A DNA stretch of 64,000 bases, taken from NCBI GenBank assembly GCA_049516155.1, contig JBEKTJ010000051.1, positions 1 through 64,000 of the forward strand, given 5' to 3'. A program made the position numbers and the translations under genes. Within the stretch, counting starts at the first letter, position 1; every line of letters begins with the position of its first letter. Source of the DNA: Bog-159 sp049516155. Its GTDB lineage: Bacteria > Acidobacteriota > Terriglobia > Bryobacterales > Bryobacteraceae. Below are positions 56,422 through 64,000 of the stretch, one piece after another. Below the pieces are notes generated by a model. It saw only the letters and a program-made list of their open reading frames with translations, was not told where the DNA came from and did not search any database.

Positions 56422-57870
56422 ATGCGCTTCCTGGATTTGGCGGTCATCCTCGCGTATCTGATCGCCATCACCTGGTTCGGGGCGCGCTTCCGAAGAGGCC
56501 AGTCGAGTCTTGGCGATTATTTTCTGGGCGGACGTCGCGCGCCCTGGTGGGCCATTGCTCTCTCGATCGTTTCCGCGGAAACCAGCACACTCACGATAGT
56601 AGGCACACCAGGCCTTTCCTTCGCCGGCAATCTCGGTTTCCTGCAGATAGTCTTCGGATATCTGCTGGGCCGTATAGCCGTCGCGCTGCTGTTTTTGCCC
56701 CAGTATTTTCGCGGCGAAATGTTTACCGCTTACGCATTGATGCGGCGCCGTTTCGGCGAACGCATCCGCCGCCTGACCGCGGCAATCTTCCTGGTGACCC
56801 GCGCGTTAGCGGAAGGCGTGCGCGTATTCGCCATTTCGCTGGTCGTCTCGATCGTGCTGGGGACCGGCGAAGCCGTCTCCATCCTGCTGATCGTCGGTTT
56901 GACGCTGTTTTATACATTCGAAGGCGGCATGACCGCCGTGATTTGGACCGACGTAGCGCAAATGGCCTTGTATGTAATCGGGGCAGCCGTCAGCCTAGGC
57001 GTGATCCTGGCTAAGATCCCAGGCGGCTGGACGCACGTGGCCACGGTGGCCGGCGCGGCCGGCAAACTACAGGTCTTCGATTTCAGGTTCTCGCCCACGA
57101 TGCAGTTCCTGTCCCAAAGGTATTCGTTCTGGGCCGGCTTGCTGGGTGGCGGCTTTCTTACCCTTGCCAGCCATGGCGCCGATCAGCTTATGGTGCAGCG
57201 CCTCTTGAGCGCGCGCAACGAGCGGGAAAGCCGGCGGGCGCTGCTCTCGAGCTGGTTGGTCATTTTTTTCCAGTTCAGCCTGTTTCTGGCGATCGGCATA
57301 GCGCTGTTCGTCTACTACCGGGAGGCCCATCTGGTTGCTCCGCGCGAGTTGGATCGCATCTACCCTGAGTTCGTATGGCGCCATCTGCCGGTGGGCGTGG
57401 CCGGTTTGGTGACCGCCGCGATCCTGGCCGCCGCGATGGCCAACCTGAGCGCGGCGCTGAATTCTTTGGCTTCCACCACGGTGATCGATTTCGCACCCCT
57501 GATGCGCGCCGCACCGGGATCCTCGCTCAGACTGGCGCGTAACATGACCGTGGTATGGGGCGCCGTCCTAGTAGCCATCGGAATGATTGCGCATCGCTGG
57601 GGATCTGTGTTGGAGTCGGGCCTCTCCATTGCGTCGGTGACGCTGGGTCTGTTGCTAGGCGTGTTTCTGCTGGGCGTGCTCACGCGGCGCGTGCGCGAGT
57701 GGGCCGCCATGGCGGGCGTCCTGGGGGGACTTGCCGCGGTCGTGTACGTGCGCTTTGCCACGCCAATCGCTTGGACTTGGTGGGTGCTGATCGGTTCTAC
57801 AGTCACTTTCGCCGCCGGATATACGGCTTCATTCTTCCAGTCCGGTACTCCGAGGCCTCACCATGAATGA
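56422..57870 (+). CDS. Sodium:solute symporter (SSS) family transporter
   Basis: 482 residues, about 13 hydrophobic segments. Family features: LGDYFLGGRRAPWWAIALSIVSAETSTLTIVGTPG near the start (sodium-site helix), GGMTAVIWTDVAQMALYVIGA, and GLVTAAILAAAMANLSAALNSLAS. The substrate (amino acid, sugar or organic acid) cannot be told. I start at ATG 56422 (MRFLDLAVILAYL), which puts the first membrane helix at the N-terminus. It overlaps the permease gene downstream by 8 bases, so the two form an operon. Confidence 0.88.
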   Translation: MRFLDLAVILAYLIAITWFGARFRRGQSSLGDYFLGGRRAPWWAIALSIVSAETSTLTIVGTPGLSFAGNLGFLQIVFGYLLGRIAVALLFLPQYFRGEMFTAYALMRRRFGERIRRLTAAIFLVTRALAEGVRVFAISLVVSIVLGTGEAVSILLIVGLTLFYTFEGGMTAVIWTDVAQMALYVIGAAVSLGVILAKIPGGWTHVATVAGAAGKLQVFDFRFSPTMQFLSQRYSFWAGLLGGGFLTLASHGADQLMVQRLLSARNERESRRALLSSWLVIFFQFSLFLAIGIALFVYYREAHLVAPRELDRIYPEFVWRHLPVGVAGLVTAAILAAAMANLSAALNSLASTTVIDFAPLMRAAPGSSLRLARNMTVVWGAVLVAIGMIAHRWGSVLESGLSIASVTLGLLLGVFLLGVLTRRVREWAAMAGVLGGLAAVVYVRFATPIAWTWWVLIGSTVTFAAGYTASFFQSGTPRPHHE

Positions 57871-59227
57871 ATCGAAAGTAATAGAACTCCGGAGGGATCT
57901 CGGAGTATGGGGCGCCATTTCCATCGTAGTCGGAACGGTGATTGGAAGCGGCATTTTCCTGGTGCCCCGCGCCATGGTACTGCGGGTGGGTACGCCCTCA
58001 ATGGTTCTTGCCGTCTGGGTCTTTGGAGGGCTGCTGTCTCTCTGCGGCGCGTTAAGTTATGCCGAACTGGCCGCCGCGATGCCCGAAGCCGGAGGCGAGT
58101 ATGTGTACCTTAGGGAAGCTTACGGCCCGCTTTGGGGCTTTTTGTACGGTTGGACCCAAATGTGGGTGGCTAAGAGCGGCTCTATCGCTACCCTGGCCAC
58201 TGCGTTCTTCTACTACCTGACGAATTTCTTTCCCGCTCTCGATGGCGTCTTCTACACCGTGCCTCTGCCGCTTGGGGCACACGGCGCACCGCTCGATTTG
58301 CGCTATGGACAACTCCTGGCCATGACTTTGATTTTGCTTCTCGCCGGTGTCAATTATTTCGGGGTCAAGATTGGGGGAGAAGTGCAGATCACAGTGACAA
58401 TTATAAAGGTGTTGTTGATCTCCTTTATCGTAGTGGCTGGTCTGGCTTTCGGAAAGGCGCACGCAGCCGCGCCTGCGTCTGTCTCGCAGCCGCTCACGGT
58501 CGCCGGCTTTTTCGCCGCGCTGGTAGCGGCGTTGTGGGCCTACGATGGATGGAATAATGTCAGCATGGTGGCTTCCGAGATCCGCCGTCCGCAACGCAAT
58601 CTGCCCCTGGCGCTCATTGGCGGCACGCTCGCGGTGATCGCCATCTATCTGGCAGCCAATGCCGCCTATTTCCACGTGCTTTCCGCGCAACAGGTAGGCG
58701 CGAGCGAACGCGTCGCGGCGGAAATGATGCGGCGGGTGGCGGGCAACTGGGGAGCGCACGCAGTCTCTATTGCAGCCATGATCAGCATCTTCGCGGCCTT
58801 GAATGGCTCCATCCTTTCCGGCGCGCGGGTGCCTTACGCCATGGCGCGGGACGGTCTGTTCTTTGCGCCTGTGGCCAATGTCAATGCCGCATATCATACG
58901 CCGGGAGTTTCCATATTGGCACTCAGCGCGTGGGCCGCGCTGCTGGTCCTGTCCGGACGTTATGAGCAACTCTATACCTATGTCATTTTTGCGAGCTGGA
59001 TTCTATACGGCATGACAACCGCGGCAGTCGTCGTACTGCGGCGAAAGAGACCCGATTTGCCGCGACCTTACAAGACCGTGGCTTATCCCGTACTTCCGGT
59101 ACTGTTTGTGCTCGTTGCCGTCTTACTAGTACTTTCGACGCTTGTCGACTCTCCGCGGGAGTCTCTACTTGGATTAGGTATTATTTTTCTCGGATTGCCG
59201 TTCTATTTTTATTGGAGGCGGAACTGA
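57863..59227 (+). CDS. APC-family amino acid permease
   Basis: 454 residues, about 12 membrane segments. LGVWGAISIVVGTVIGSGIFLVPRAM is the conserved first helix of the APC superfamily with the GSGIF motif; LWAYDGWNNVSMVASEIRRPQRNLP is the conserved sixth helix region. Imports or exchanges amino acids. Coupled to the upstream symporter by an 8-base overlap. Confidence 0.9.
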   Translation: MNESKVIELRRDLGVWGAISIVVGTVIGSGIFLVPRAMVLRVGTPSMVLAVWVFGGLLSLCGALSYAELAAAMPEAGGEYVYLREAYGPLWGFLYGWTQMWVAKSGSIATLATAFFYYLTNFFPALDGVFYTVPLPLGAHGAPLDLRYGQLLAMTLILLLAGVNYFGVKIGGEVQITVTIIKVLLISFIVVAGLAFGKAHAAAPASVSQPLTVAGFFAALVAALWAYDGWNNVSMVASEIRRPQRNLPLALIGGTLAVIAIYLAANAAYFHVLSAQQVGASERVAAEMMRRVAGNWGAHAVSIAAMISIFAALNGSILSGARVPYAMARDGLFFAPVANVNAAYHTPGVSILALSAWAALLVLSGRYEQLYTYVIFASWILYGMTTAAVVVLRRKRPDLPRPYKTVAYPVLPVLFVLVAVLLVLSTLVDSPRESLLGLGIIFLGLPFYFYWRRN

Positions 59228-59417
59228 GTCTTGAGGCATCCGTTGGTCCTATTGGTCCTAAAACTTTTGTCGCTTTCTTTAGTCCGGAAAAAGATTAAAA
59301 TGGCTACTTGATATTCTTCACACATTACGTTACAAAAGATGTGAAGCCAACGATGCGGATCTGTTCCGCTCGCGGGCAGCGAGATTATTCGAGTCACTGA
59401 GTTCAGGGGGGAACTGA

Positions 59418-59633
59418 ATGGACGTCGCCAAAATTCTTGTTGAGTTACGTCAAGAACGAGAGCAAATCGAAGAAGCAATTCTAAGCCTGGAACGGCTAGC
59501 CAGGGGCCGCGGCCGAAGGCGCGGCCGGCCGCCATCCTGGATGGCCGAGATTACAGCCAAGCGCCGCGGCCGCCCGCCGGGCAGCAAAAATAAATCCACT
59601 CCAAAGTCCATCGGCGCCACCACCATCGGGTGA
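59418..59633 (+). CDS. Small AT-hook-like basic protein
   Basis: 71 residues, strong ribosome site GGGGGGAA. A coiled-coil-like helix (about 5-30, VAKILVELRQEREQIEEAILSL) is followed by two AT-hook-like cores: RRRGRPPSW and RRGRPPGSKNK. AT-hooks bind the minor groove of AT-rich DNA. Such short proteins are seen in Acidobacteria and may act as nucleoid or regulatory factors. The 190-base upstream region has a tandem 9-bp repeat (59243-59260) and a CTTCACA/TGTGAAG inverted repeat (59316-59346), which may be regulatory. Confidence 0.75.
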   Translation: MDVAKILVELRQEREQIEEAILSLERLARGRGRRRGRPPSWMAEITAKRRGRPPGSKNKSTPKSIGATTIG

Positions 59634-59657
59634 GGTCGCCGCCGGGTCGACACTTGA

Positions 59658-59677
59658 GGCAGGCGACTTCGTCTGCC
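59658..59677 (+). terminator. Hairpin downstream of the AT-hook-like gene
   Basis: GGCAGGCG (59658-59665) and CGTCTGCC (59670-59677), 8 base pairs with one G-T pair, loop ACTT. It lies 25 bases after the stop codon. No T-run, so termination is only inferred. The 170-base gap up to the HtrA gene shows nothing else. Confidence 0.45.
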
Positions 59678-59803
59678 TTCCCGGCTCTCTGTGACTTTGC
59701 CCCATCCATCAATTCGACCCGCATTTGCCGCATGGCGCAATGTCGGGTAGCGCACACATCCGTCCGCCGAACATCACGCCCCAGATGCCCCTGAGAACTT
59801 GGA

Positions 59804-60952
59804 TTATAGCGTCTGCGGAGCGTCTCCCACCTTCACACGTACACGTTGCGCGCGCCCGTTCCGGTAGACGGTGAGTTCCAGCGCATCCCCCACCCGCTTC
59901 CGGTTCAAGGCGCGCTGTAGCGTGTCCTTGGCGTCTACCGGATTACCTTCCACCGCGATAATAAAATCGCCGCCGATACCGATCTGGTAGACTCCCGCTC
60001 TGGCATTTCGTGTGGGACCGCGCAAACCAGCCTCGGCGGCCGGCGATCCTGCTTCGATGCCCTGGATCAGCAGGCCACCCTCGTTCGGCAATCCCAGATC
60101 GTCGGCCGCATCGCCCGAGATGTACATGGTCTGAATCCCCAGGTACGGCCGGGTCACCCGGCCCTTCGCCTGGAACTCGTCGAGCATCGCTTTGGCGCGG
60201 TTGATGGGCAGCGCGAAGCCAATACCAATATTTCCCTGCGGACCGTAGATTGCCGTGTTGATGCCGATCACCGAGCCATGCGAATCGAGCAATGGCCCGC
60301 CGCTGTTGCCCGGATTGATGGCCGCGTCTGTTTGGATCATGTCTTCCAGCCGGTGCCCTTCTTGCGGTTGCAAGGTGCGCCCCAGAGAACTGACAACTCC
60401 AGTGGTCAACGTGCCCCCAAATCCAAATGGATTGCCGATGGCCAGCACCTTCTGACCCACCTGCAGGCCGTCGGAATCGCCCAGCCGCAGGAACGGCAAT
60501 GCGTGGTCGGCTTGTATTTTTACCAGTGCCAAATCGTTGCGCGGATCCGTCCCGAGCACCCTGGCCTTGTATTGCTTCTTGTCGCCGGCCAGCGTCACGG
60601 TCAACTGCTGGCTGCCGGAGACGACATGGTTGTTAGTCAGAATCAGTCCGTCCGGCTTGACCACAAAACCCGAACCGGTGCCTTCCTGGGGATAGACCTG
60701 GAAGAAGAAATCCTCGCGGTAAACGATGCTGGTGATGTTGGCCGCCGCCGGACGGGCCAGCTTGTAAATCTCGATGTTGTTGTTCTCGTCCGCGCTGAAA
60801 CCCGCCGAGTGCGCCGCGCTGGGCGCCATCCACAGCCGCCCAGCTTGCCGGACCGGCTGCCACAGCCGGCCTGGATTCCAATTTGCCACCGAAGTCGCAT
60901 ACCAGAAGCCGCCCACCAGCGCGACGGCCCAAATGAAAGGGCGCATATTCAT
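59804..60952 (-). CDS. HtrA/DegP-like serine protease with PDZ domain
   Basis: 382 residues with N-terminal membrane anchor (about 5-20). Trypsin-like S1C domain with the catalytic triad H109 (LTNNHVV), D140 (RNDLALVKI), S217 (NPGNSGGPLL). One PDZ domain follows (about 285-380; GGLLIQGIEAGSPAAEAGL, GDFIIAVEGNPV). Degrades misfolded envelope proteins, so it fits the stress theme of the region. ATGA overlap couples it to coaE upstream. An alternative start at the third Met (60946) cannot be excluded. Confidence 0.93.
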   Translation of the reverse strand: MNMRPFIWAVALVGGFWYATSVANWNPGRLWQPVRQAGRLWMAPSAAHSAGFSADENNNIEIYKLARPAAANITSIVYREDFFFQVYPQEGTGSGFVVKPDGLILTNNHVVSGSQQLTVTLAGDKKQYKARVLGTDPRNDLALVKIQADHALPFLRLGDSDGLQVGQKVLAIGNPFGFGGTLTTGVVSSLGRTLQPQEGHRLEDMIQTDAAINPGNSGGPLLDSHGSVIGINTAIYGPQGNIGIGFALPINRAKAMLDEFQAKGRVTRPYLGIQTMYISGDAADDLGLPNEGGLLIQGIEAGSPAAEAGLRGPTRNARAGVYQIGIGGDFIIAVEGNPVDAKDTLQRALNRKRVGDALELTVYRNGRAQRVRVKVGDAPQTL

Positions 60953-61557
60953 AGTTGTTCTATTCTCCGCAACGATTCATAGACCGCGCGCGTTTGGCGC
61001 ACGGTTTCCTCTTTTGTGCCTGCAGCATCTACGACGAAATCCGCGTACTTGAGTTTTTCCGCGAGCGGCATCTGGCGGCTGAGGCGAGCCAATACTTCCT
61101 CGCGCCCCGTGCCGTCGCGCTTCATAGAACGCTGCACCTGCTGTTCCACATCGCATGTCACTACGATCAGCTTATCGAACCGTCGGTAGCTGCCGGTCTC
61201 GATCAGGATGGCCGCCTCCACTACTGCGACGCCATGGGGATCGTCGGCGGCTACCCGCGCTAGCCATTCCTGTTCCCGCCGAAGGACCGGCGGATGCACC
61301 AAGCTGTTGAGCAGCGCCAGCCGGGCGGGATCGTCGAACACCTGGGCCGCCAAAGCGCGCCGGTCGATAGTGCCGTCCTCACCTAGGACGCCAGTGCCAA
61401 ATTCATGCACGACGGGCGCGTAGGCCTCACCGTCTGGCAGCAGAACCGCATGCCCTAGTTGATCGGCCTGCAGCAAATGGCAGCCCAACTGCTCTAGGAC
61501 CCCGCCCACGAAGCTCTTGCCGCATGCCAGCCCGCCCGTGAGCCCCACTCGTAGCAC
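60949..61557 (-). CDS. coaE: Dephospho-CoA kinase
   Basis: 202 residues. Walker A GLTGGLACGKS at the N-terminus, the QLGHAVLLPDGEAY and HPPVLRREQEWL regions, and CDVEQQVQRSMKRDG with DEVxxR-like ends match CoaE, which phosphorylates dephospho-CoA in the last step of coenzyme A synthesis. It overlaps the HtrA gene by ATGA. Confidence 0.93.
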   Translation of the reverse strand: MLRVGLTGGLACGKSFVGGVLEQLGCHLLQADQLGHAVLLPDGEAYAPVVHEFGTGVLGEDGTIDRRALAAQVFDDPARLALLNSLVHPPVLRREQEWLARVAADDPHGVAVVEAAILIETGSYRRFDKLIVVTCDVEQQVQRSMKRDGTGREEVLARLSRQMPLAEKLKYADFVVDAAGTKEETVRQTRAVYESLRRIEQL

Positions 61558-61711
61558 AATCCTTAATGATAATCGCTTCAGGGGCGGTTACCGCAGGGAC
61601 CCGTCCGGATCGCAAGGTTCCCCCCATCGCACGAGTGCCTCCGTACAGTGGGCCTCCGCTTGCACATTGTCCACCGTGGCTGCATCCTCCATATCGGCGA
61701 GTCGGATTTCC

Positions 61712-62074
61712 TTGGTCAAGCCCAAGAGCGAGCGCCGCCGAAACGTGCGCTTCCCGATGGCGCTGCCGGTGCGCTACAGTCTGGCCAATAGCTGTGGATG
61801 GGGCCAGATTGTAAACATAGGCAGCGGTGGCGCGCTCTTCACTGTCGGCCAGCCCGTCAGGCGCGGAGAGCCGGTCGAATTATGCATCGGATGGCCCGTC
61901 CTGCTGCACGAAAAGGTGCACTTGAACCTGATCGCGGCAGGCCCGATCATACGCGCCGAGGAGGGTCGCGCCGCAGTCAGGTTCGAGCGAAGCAGCTTCC
62001 GGACCGCCAGGTCCGACTTCCGGCGGCAGGCCAAATTGCCGGCGCGTCACGGCGGCGCCGAATCTCACGCCTGA
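61712..62074 (+). CDS. Single-domain PilZ protein, probable TTG start
   Basis: 120 residues from a TTG at 61712 (reads MVKPKSERRRNVRFPMALPVRY), which gives the RxxxR site just after the start, as in other PilZ proteins here. Upstream in-frame ATG (61517) would lie inside coaE on the opposite strand, and no ribosome site is clear; GTG 61676 is another option. The second cyclic di-GMP motif reads NIGSGGALF instead of NxSxxG, so binding may be altered. The segment VELCIGWPVLLHEKVHLNLI is close to the paralog at 52616-53023. Its 3' end overlaps the regulator gene on the other strand by 10 bases. Confidence 0.72.
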   Translation: MVKPKSERRRNVRFPMALPVRYSLANSCGWGQIVNIGSGGALFTVGQPVRRGEPVELCIGWPVLLHEKVHLNLIAAGPIIRAEEGRAAVRFERSSFRTARSDFRRQAKLPARHGGAESHA

Positions 62075-62808
62075 GATTCCGCCACAAAACGGTATCCGAC
62101 TCCGCGCACCGTCAGCAGGTGCCTCGGATGCGTGGGGTCGTCTTCGATATAGCGCCTCAGCCGCACGATGAAATTATCGATGGCCCGCGTATCCGTGTCC
62201 TCATGCAAGCCCCACACCTCTTCCAGCATGGCCTTTCGCGAGACGGTTTTGCCCTCGTGACGGATCAGGTACCGCAAAACGTTGGCCTCCATCAGGGTGA
62301 GTGGAAACACCTGGTTGCGCACGTGCAACTCCAGCCGGTCGAAGTACATCGACTTGTCGCCGAAGGCGAACGTCTCATCCGTCTCCGCCGGCGCCCCGGC
62401 CAGTGGCTCCGCCACTGGATGGATCGACGCACGTAACCACTCGCGGCGCCGTAGCAGACCGCTGATGCGGGCAATCAGAATGGCTAGTTCGAAAGGCTTG
62501 GCCAGGTAATCGTCCGCGCCCGCCGCGAAGCCCCGCAAAACATCGTCCGGATGGCCGCGCGCGGTCAACATCAGCGTAGGAACGAACTGCCCGCCATGCC
62601 GCATCTCGGACATGACCGCGAAGCCGTCTATGCCCGGCAGCATCACGTCCAGGATCACCACATCGAACGGCGGCGATGCGGGCCGCAACACCTCTAGTGC
62701 GGCTTCCCCGGTGTCCACCACTTGGACCTGATAGCCCTCCGCTTCCAAATTGAAACGCAGTCCTTCGGCCAGGTGTTGCTCGTCTTCCACTACCAGAATC
62801 CGGCTCAT
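62065..62808 (-). CDS. OmpR/PhoB-family response regulator (third system)
   Basis: 247 residues. Receiver with ED at 8-9, phospho-acceptor D54 (VVILDVMLPGIDG), K in DYLAKPFEL; winged helix about 150-245 (LTLMEANVLRYLIRHEGKTVS, TRAIDNFIVRLRRYI, TVRGVGYRFVAES). Coupled to the kinase gene by ATGA overlap. A long linker (about 118-150) separates the domains. Confidence 0.94.
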   Translation of the reverse strand: MSRILVVEDEQHLAEGLRFNLEAEGYQVQVVDTGEAALEVLRPASPPFDVVILDVMLPGIDGFAVMSEMRHGGQFVPTLMLTARGHPDDVLRGFAAGADDYLAKPFELAILIARISGLLRRREWLRASIHPVAEPLAGAPAETDETFAFGDKSMYFDRLELHVRNQVFPLTLMEANVLRYLIRHEGKTVSRKAMLEEVWGLHEDTDTRAIDNFIVRLRRYIEDDPTHPRHLLTVRGVGYRFVAESQA

Positions 62809-63698
62809 TTTACAATAGGAAGCTGCAAAACGAATGTGGACCCGCGCCCCGGACCTTCACTCTCGGCCCAGACCCGCCCGCCGTGCCGTTTGGCCACCGA
62901 ACGCACGATATAGAGACCCAAGCCGGTCCCCTTCACGCGCGTCGCCAGCGCCCCGGGCACGCGGTAAAAGCGCCTGAAGATGCGCTTCAACTCGGTCTTT
63001 TCGATACCCGGCCCGTGGTCGATTACGCGCAACGCGACATACTTTCCGTCGACCCTGGCGGTTTCCACCGTGACCTGAACGTCGCTTCCCGAATACTTGA
63101 CCGCATTGTCGATGAGGTTCGAAACCGCCGCCTGCACTTCGTCCGCATCTCCCACGATGGTGAACGGCGGACCAGGCCGGTAGCGCAGGCCGTCCGGTGA
63201 AACTTTGTGCAGCGCCCGGACTCGCTGCACGCACTGCTCGATTACGCCGCCCAGATCGATGCGCGAGAGGTTCAGCCGCCGGCTGGACGCGCCGATCCGC
63301 CCCGTGCGCAGCACCTGCTCGATGGTCCCTAGCAGCCGCTCGCTATCGTCCACCATGATGCCATAGAATTCCTGCCGCTTGGCTTCGTCCACCGCGCGTG
63401 TCTGCAGCGTTTCCAGATACAGCCGGATGGAAGCGATGGGGGTCTTCAGCTCGTGCGTGACGGCGTTGATGAAGGCATCGTGCTGGGCGTTGCGCCGGAT
63501 TTCGTGCACCAGGAAGATGGTGTTGAGCACCACGCCGCTGACAATGGCCGTCATCAGCAGCGCGCCCAATACCAGCAGGATACCGTGACGCCAGTTCAGC
63601 AGCACCCAGCCGACATATAGCAGGATGATGACACAGATCAGGCCGGCGCCCAGCGCAATGAAGAATGCGATCGACTTCTGGCGTCCGGCAACTACCAC
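62805..63698 (-). CDS. Sensor histidine kinase (third system)
   Basis: 297 residues. Two membrane helices (about 8-33 and 38-62) with almost no extracytoplasmic part, then HisKA (FINAVTHELKTPIASIRLYLE) and HATPase (NLIDNAVKYSG; DHGPGIEKTELK; GTGLGLYIVRSVAKRHGG). The short sensor region suggests intramembrane sensing or a partner protein as sensor. Partner of the downstream regulator. Confidence 0.92.
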   Translation of the reverse strand: MVVAGRQKSIAFFIALGAGLICVIILLYVGWVLLNWRHGILLVLGALLMTAIVSGVVLNTIFLVHEIRRNAQHDAFINAVTHELKTPIASIRLYLETLQTRAVDEAKRQEFYGIMVDDSERLLGTIEQVLRTGRIGASSRRLNLSRIDLGGVIEQCVQRVRALHKVSPDGLRYRPGPPFTIVGDADEVQAAVSNLIDNAVKYSGSDVQVTVETARVDGKYVALRVIDHGPGIEKTELKRIFRRFYRVPGALATRVKGTGLGLYIVRSVAKRHGGRVWAESEGPGRGSTFVLQLPIVK

Positions 63699-64000
63699 AA
63701 CTCCAGCTTAATATGTGGCGCACGCTCTCAGCGTGCCGCGTCCTCACTCGTGTGAACGCATTTTGCCCGAGACCGCGCTTGTCTGAGTCCTGTTCGAAAT
63801 CGTAATCTGACTGATAATAGAGTCGTGTACATACCTCGCGGGATCGCACAACAAGGCGCCCTCGACGCGGCCATTCGCGACGTGAATCATACATCAAGCT
63901 GCCCCATCCCGCACACGAGGATCGCCGCGTCGCCCCGTCGCCCCCTCGTAACATCGACGCTCTTCGTCGATGTTGGCGCGTAGAGCGCCCTACCGCGCGT
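63699..64000. other. Gene-free end of window with two hairpins
   Basis: No gene that I can support lies between the kinase start and the window end. Two hairpins are seen: AACATCGACG (63950-63959)/CGTCGATGTT (63965-63974), 10 base pairs around CTCTT; and GGCGC (63975-63979)/GCGCC (63985-63989) around GTAGA. They may belong to an unseen gene beyond base 64000, or to another palindromic repeat family. Confidence 0.4.

Noticed and set aside
1..64000. tRNA or rRNA genes
   Set aside because: Intergenic gaps were read for tRNA arms with T-loop (GTTCRA) and CCA-type ends; none found. A scan with a tRNA search program would be decisive.

Overview
The window looks like a chromosomal segment of an Acidobacteriota bacterium of the Solibacter/Bryobacter type. 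This is inferred from gene content and high GC, not from a marker gene. Typical signs are several TolB-like beta-propeller proteins fused to TPR or CadC-type winged-helix domains, a redoxin/cytochrome c/PHM-like fusion, PilZ and LssY_C proteins, a GH3 glucosidase and many ATGA-coupled operons. No rRNA, tRNA, CRISPR array, transposase or prophage was seen.

Layout. 1-3801 (minus): housekeeping operon acyP-apt-ispE-prs-rplY-pth, with pth cut by the window edge. 3843-5525: redoxin/cytochrome c/copper monooxygenase-like fusion. 5627-7865: STAS gene facing an ECF sigma/anti-sigma/zinc-ribbon operon. 7863-12317: a ParD antitoxin remnant, then a coupled pair of a metallophosphoesterase-STAND ATPase and a membrane STAND-like ATPase, flanked on both sides by inverted copies of one palindrome. 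12314-20589: TIGR03790 protein, GH3 glucosidase, VTT membrane protein, a LytS/LytTR two-component system and small envelope/BON genes. 20610-26980: S9 peptidase, aminotransferase, VapBC-like toxin-antitoxin pair, DUF1810 and LssY_C genes. 27019-42281: two paralogous modules, each a histidine kinase, response regulator and TPR-TolB gene, surrounding a large exported protein and a CadC-TolB gene. 42360-52381: PilZ-J fusion, enoyl-CoA hydratase, Asp-box protein, copper P-type ATPase, YdjC/HpnK deacetylase, Mla-type lipid transporter and P1 peptidase. 52616-63698: PilZ proteins, Rpn-like nuclease, FmdB protein, TPR lipoprotein-like gene, two transporters, AT-hook-like protein, HtrA, coaE and a third OmpR-type two-component system.

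Themes. Envelope sensing dominates: four two-component systems, one ECF/anti-sigma pair, HtrA, Mla and several TolB-like exported proteins. A shared promoter element (palindrome plus a direct TGTCA repeat with 11-bp period) precedes both a histidine kinase operon and the large exported protein gene, suggesting a local regulon. A family of short palindromes with variable, covarying stems and TCC-containing loops recurs at stop codons and in convergent junctions, and one copy has become part of the ispE reading frame.

The best candidate for an undescribed system is the two-gene phosphoesterase/STAND ATPase operon at 8192-12291. Its domain content resembles NTP-dependent conflict (defence) systems, but its function is unproven.
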